From: an uncultured Eubacteriales bacterium | GTDB taxonomy: Bacteria; Bacillota; Clostridia; Oscillospirales; CAG-272 | DNA: 26,011 nucleotides | Assembly (NCBI GenBank): GCA_934365155.1 | Contig: CAKRMZ010000022.1 | Coordinates: 1-26,011 of the forward strand | Direction of reading: 5' to 3' | Shown: positions 24,874-26,011 of the stretch, piece by piece | Position numbering within the stretch: position 1 is the stretch's first letter | How the letters are laid out: every line of letters starts with the position of its first letter | Translations under genes and position numbers: made by a program | Notes under the pieces: model-generated | The model's database searches: none | The model's input: only the letters and a program-made list of their open reading frames with translations | Told to the model about the DNA's origin: nothing

Positions 24874-24930
24874 ATTCGAGCAACATATTCAATCATAACC
24901 TGCCACACAGAAAGGCCGAATGAGCGTTGA
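24874..24930 (+). other. Possible leader peptide ORF
   Basis: An 18-codon frame beginning with ATT (24874), 5 nt after GGAG (24865-24868), and ending with TGA at 24928 within the loop of the next hairpin. ATT is a rare start; a TTG at 24870 in another frame is too close to the ribosome site. The layout recalls attenuator leaders but is weakly supported. Confidence 0.25.
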
Positions 24931-24946
24931 AACCCATTCGGCTTTT
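24914..24946 (+). terminator. Intrinsic terminator or attenuator before the DUF5348 gene
   Basis: GCCGAATG (24915-24922) pairs with CATTCGGC (24935-24942) around a 12-base loop, followed by TTTT. It lies between the spoVAC frame and the DUF5348 gene, 24 bp before the start of the latter. Confidence 0.65.
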
Positions 24947-24969
24947 CCTATTTCATGAGGAGGATAAGA

Positions 24970-25191
24970 ATGAGAAAACAAGGCGTACTGATTTATGATG
25001 ATGTGATCGACCGGATGGACATTCGCTTCGGGCCGCTGGATTACTACGGTGGCCTTCACTGCGGAGAACGGCTGGAGGTGCTGCTTGACGGAGAGTGGAT
25101 CCCGACGAGAATCGAACTCGGTGAGTTCTGGTATCTCAAAGGCGTGAAACTGTTCAGATTGAACGGTCTGATTGTAAGAATCGAAGACTGA
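24970..25191 (+). CDS. DUF5348 domain-containing protein (integrative element)
   Basis: A 73-residue protein of unknown function. The pattern LHCGERLEVLLDGEWIPTRIE followed by WYLKG is characteristic of DUF5348, a small beta-rich family that I know mainly from integrative and conjugative elements of Clostridia. The start is ATG 24970, after GAGGAGG with 6 nt spacing; an upstream in-frame ATG at 24955 precedes that ribosome site. It is followed by a short hairpin with a T run, then the next element gene. Confidence 0.8.
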   Translation: MRKQGVLIYDDVIDRMDIRFGPLDYYGGLHCGERLEVLLDGEWIPTRIELGEFWYLKGVKLFRLNGLIVRIED

Positions 25192-25199
25192 TACTATGT

Positions 25200-25223
25200 G
25201 ACGACGGAAAGGTCGTCTTTTTT
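25200..25223 (+). terminator. Small hairpin with T run after the DUF5348 gene
   Basis: GACGAC (25200-25205) pairs with GTCGTC (25212-25217) around GGAAAG, followed by TTTTTT (25218-25223). It is 9 bp past the DUF5348 stop and 25 bp before the next start, so it may attenuate rather than stop transcription. Confidence 0.7.
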
Positions 25224-25247
25224 ATTATTCCAAGGAAGGAGGCGCTG

Positions 25248-25718
25248 GTGTTGAAATGCTTGATGAAGTATGAATGGGTAAAGCTGCGAAGAGATACCCT
25301 GCCGACCGGCAAAGGCATTATGGGTGCCTGGGCAAAGCTTGCCGCCCGAGCTGCATTTCGCAAAGGACATGCCTCCTACTGTGGTTATAAGAACGCTGTG
25401 AGCCCCGGAATGTGGTCCGGAGGTTATATTGTTGGGCTGAAGAGTATTCTCGGCATCAGAAGCCGCATACAGGCGTTAGAGATACTGGATAAGCTATCAG
25501 CCCTCGGTTATCTGAAATATACGCTGGACAGCAAAACCAAAAAGCTGACCTATCAATTAACGGACTGGGTCGTAAAATGCTCCGGCGAGGAATGCATGAA
25601 CGGAACCGTGTATGCCACAGATGGTTTTGGATTTCTCTGCCTCCCCCGCAATATTACGCAGCGACTTGCCGGGGAGCAATATACATTTGATGAAGCAGAC
25701 GCATGGCTGGATCTCTAG
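25248..25718 (+). CDS. Conserved integrative-element protein, cut short by an in-frame TAG
   Basis: A 156-residue frame starting with GTG 25248 after AAGGAGG. It begins LKCLMKYEWVKLRRD and contains SILGIRSRIQALEILDKLSALGYLKYTLD, which looks like a winged-helix DNA-binding segment. From memory, similar proteins of clostridial integrative elements are clearly longer (over 300 residues) and continue past WLDL with a Trp-Cys-His sequence. Here the codon after WLDL is TAG, and the next residues in frame read CHTVSKEPGNAFSF, so the stop probably arose from a Trp codon. Function unknown; a role in replication or regulation of the element is a guess. Confidence 0.65.
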   Translation: MLKCLMKYEWVKLRRDTLPTGKGIMGAWAKLAARAAFRKGHASYCGYKNAVSPGMWSGGYIVGLKSILGIRSRIQALEILDKLSALGYLKYTLDSKTKKLTYQLTDWVVKCSGEECMNGTVYATDGFGFLCLPRNITQRLAGEQYTFDEADAWLDL

Positions 25719-25904
25719 TGCCACACAGTATCAAAGGAACCGGGCAATGCGTTTTCTTTTATGGCACCGGCTGTTCAATACGGCAAATACGGAGCCATAT
25801 ACCGATCCACAAAAGAGATATTCAAGAGGCCGAAATCAATAAGACCGAAACTTAAAAAAACAAAAGTTGCTGATACACTTCTATCTGAACAGAAGCCCAA
25901 ATGA
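25719..25904 (+). pseudogene. In-frame 3' remnant of the preceding element protein
   Basis: Directly after the TAG at 25716-25718 the same frame stays open for 61 codons to TGA at 25902-25904. The first part, CHTVSKEPGNAFSFMAPAVQ, reads like the natural continuation of the protein. From about residue 30 the sequence becomes Lys-rich (IFKRPKSIRPKLKKTK) and no longer resembles what I recall of the family, suggesting a second breakpoint near 25800. Confidence 0.5.
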
Positions 25905-25961
25905 GGGGCTAATAAGAGTCCCCGATCGTCATGTCTTATTTCCCTACCTCGTGGAAAGTAA

Positions 25962-26010
25962 CAAAAACGCAAGAATTAAATCCATCGCTTTATAAACCGT
26001 TGCGTTTTTG
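25962..26010. repeat. 11-bp inverted repeat at the window end
   Basis: CAAAAACGCAA (25962-25972) and TTGCGTTTTTG (26000-26010) are exact reverse complements separated by 27 bases. It may be a terminator-like hairpin or an element end; the window stops before this can be judged. Confidence 0.4.
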
Positions 26011-26011
26011 C

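Larger units (their letters stand above)
24762..26011 (+). mobile_element. Fragment of an integrative/conjugative element
   Basis: Begins where spoVAC loses homology and runs to the window end. Contents are a leader-like ORF with a terminator hairpin, a DUF5348 gene, and an element-type conserved protein with its broken 3' part, all on the plus strand. DUF5348 and the following protein are, to my knowledge, typical of integrative elements of gut Clostridia. No integrase, relaxase or attachment site is visible, so the extent is unknown. Past 25904 I see no gene, only two short inverted repeats. Confidence 0.55.

Noticed and set aside
1..26011. CRISPR array, rRNA operon or complete insertion sequence
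   Set aside because: No regularly spaced repeats, rRNA-like sequence or transposase frame was seen on either strand.

Overview
The window looks like chromosome of an endospore-forming, moderately low-GC Clostridia (Firmicutes). The taxonomic hint comes from cotJABC spore coat genes, gerW, a dacF-type carboxypeptidase, spoVAC, the lon-engB pair, a site-2 protease/scpA/scpB cluster, a bacterial GlnRS next to GluRS, and strong AGGAGG-type ribosome sites with frequent GTG and TTG starts. A family such as Oscillospiraceae/Ruminococcaceae is a guess, not shown.

Layout from left to right: tRNA-Arg(CCT) on the minus strand; an AI-2E-type permease (minus); a divergent low-molecular-weight tyrosine phosphatase (plus); a four-gene minus-strand operon MBL hydrolase > gltX > glnS > metY (gaps of 22-25 bp); cotJA-cotJB-cotJC (plus); lon-engB, then lysA (plus); a tight plus-strand series M50 protease, scpA, scpB, DUF2953, gerW, dacF, rluB, GNAT-like protein; mnmE (minus) divergent from a DUF4830 gene (plus); an ABC-F ATPase (minus); a zinc-ribbon/DUF4234 pair (minus); and spoVAC (plus).

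The housekeeping part covers amino acid activation (gltX, glnS), methionine and lysine synthesis (metY, lysA), proteolysis (lon), ribosome and tRNA maturation (engB, rluB, mnmE), chromosome condensation (scpA, scpB) and spore formation (cotJ, gerW, dacF, spoVAC). Convergent gene pairs are separated by long hairpins, and several promoters and start codons can be read from the sequence. Corrected starts are given for the MBL hydrolase, cotJC, engB, the M50 protease, DUF2953, DUF4830, the zinc-ribbon gene and DUF5348.

The most unusual region is the right end. spoVAC is intact to about codon 104, then its reading frame runs into unrelated sequence and stops. It is followed by a leader-like ORF with a terminator, a DUF5348 gene and a conserved integrative-element protein that itself carries an in-frame amber codon and loses its 3' part. 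I read the last ~1.25 kb as a fragment of an integrative/conjugative element that replaced or interrupted the end of spoVAC. No integrase lies inside the window, so an intact element cannot be told from a remnant. I saw no CRISPR array, rRNA gene or complete insertion sequence.
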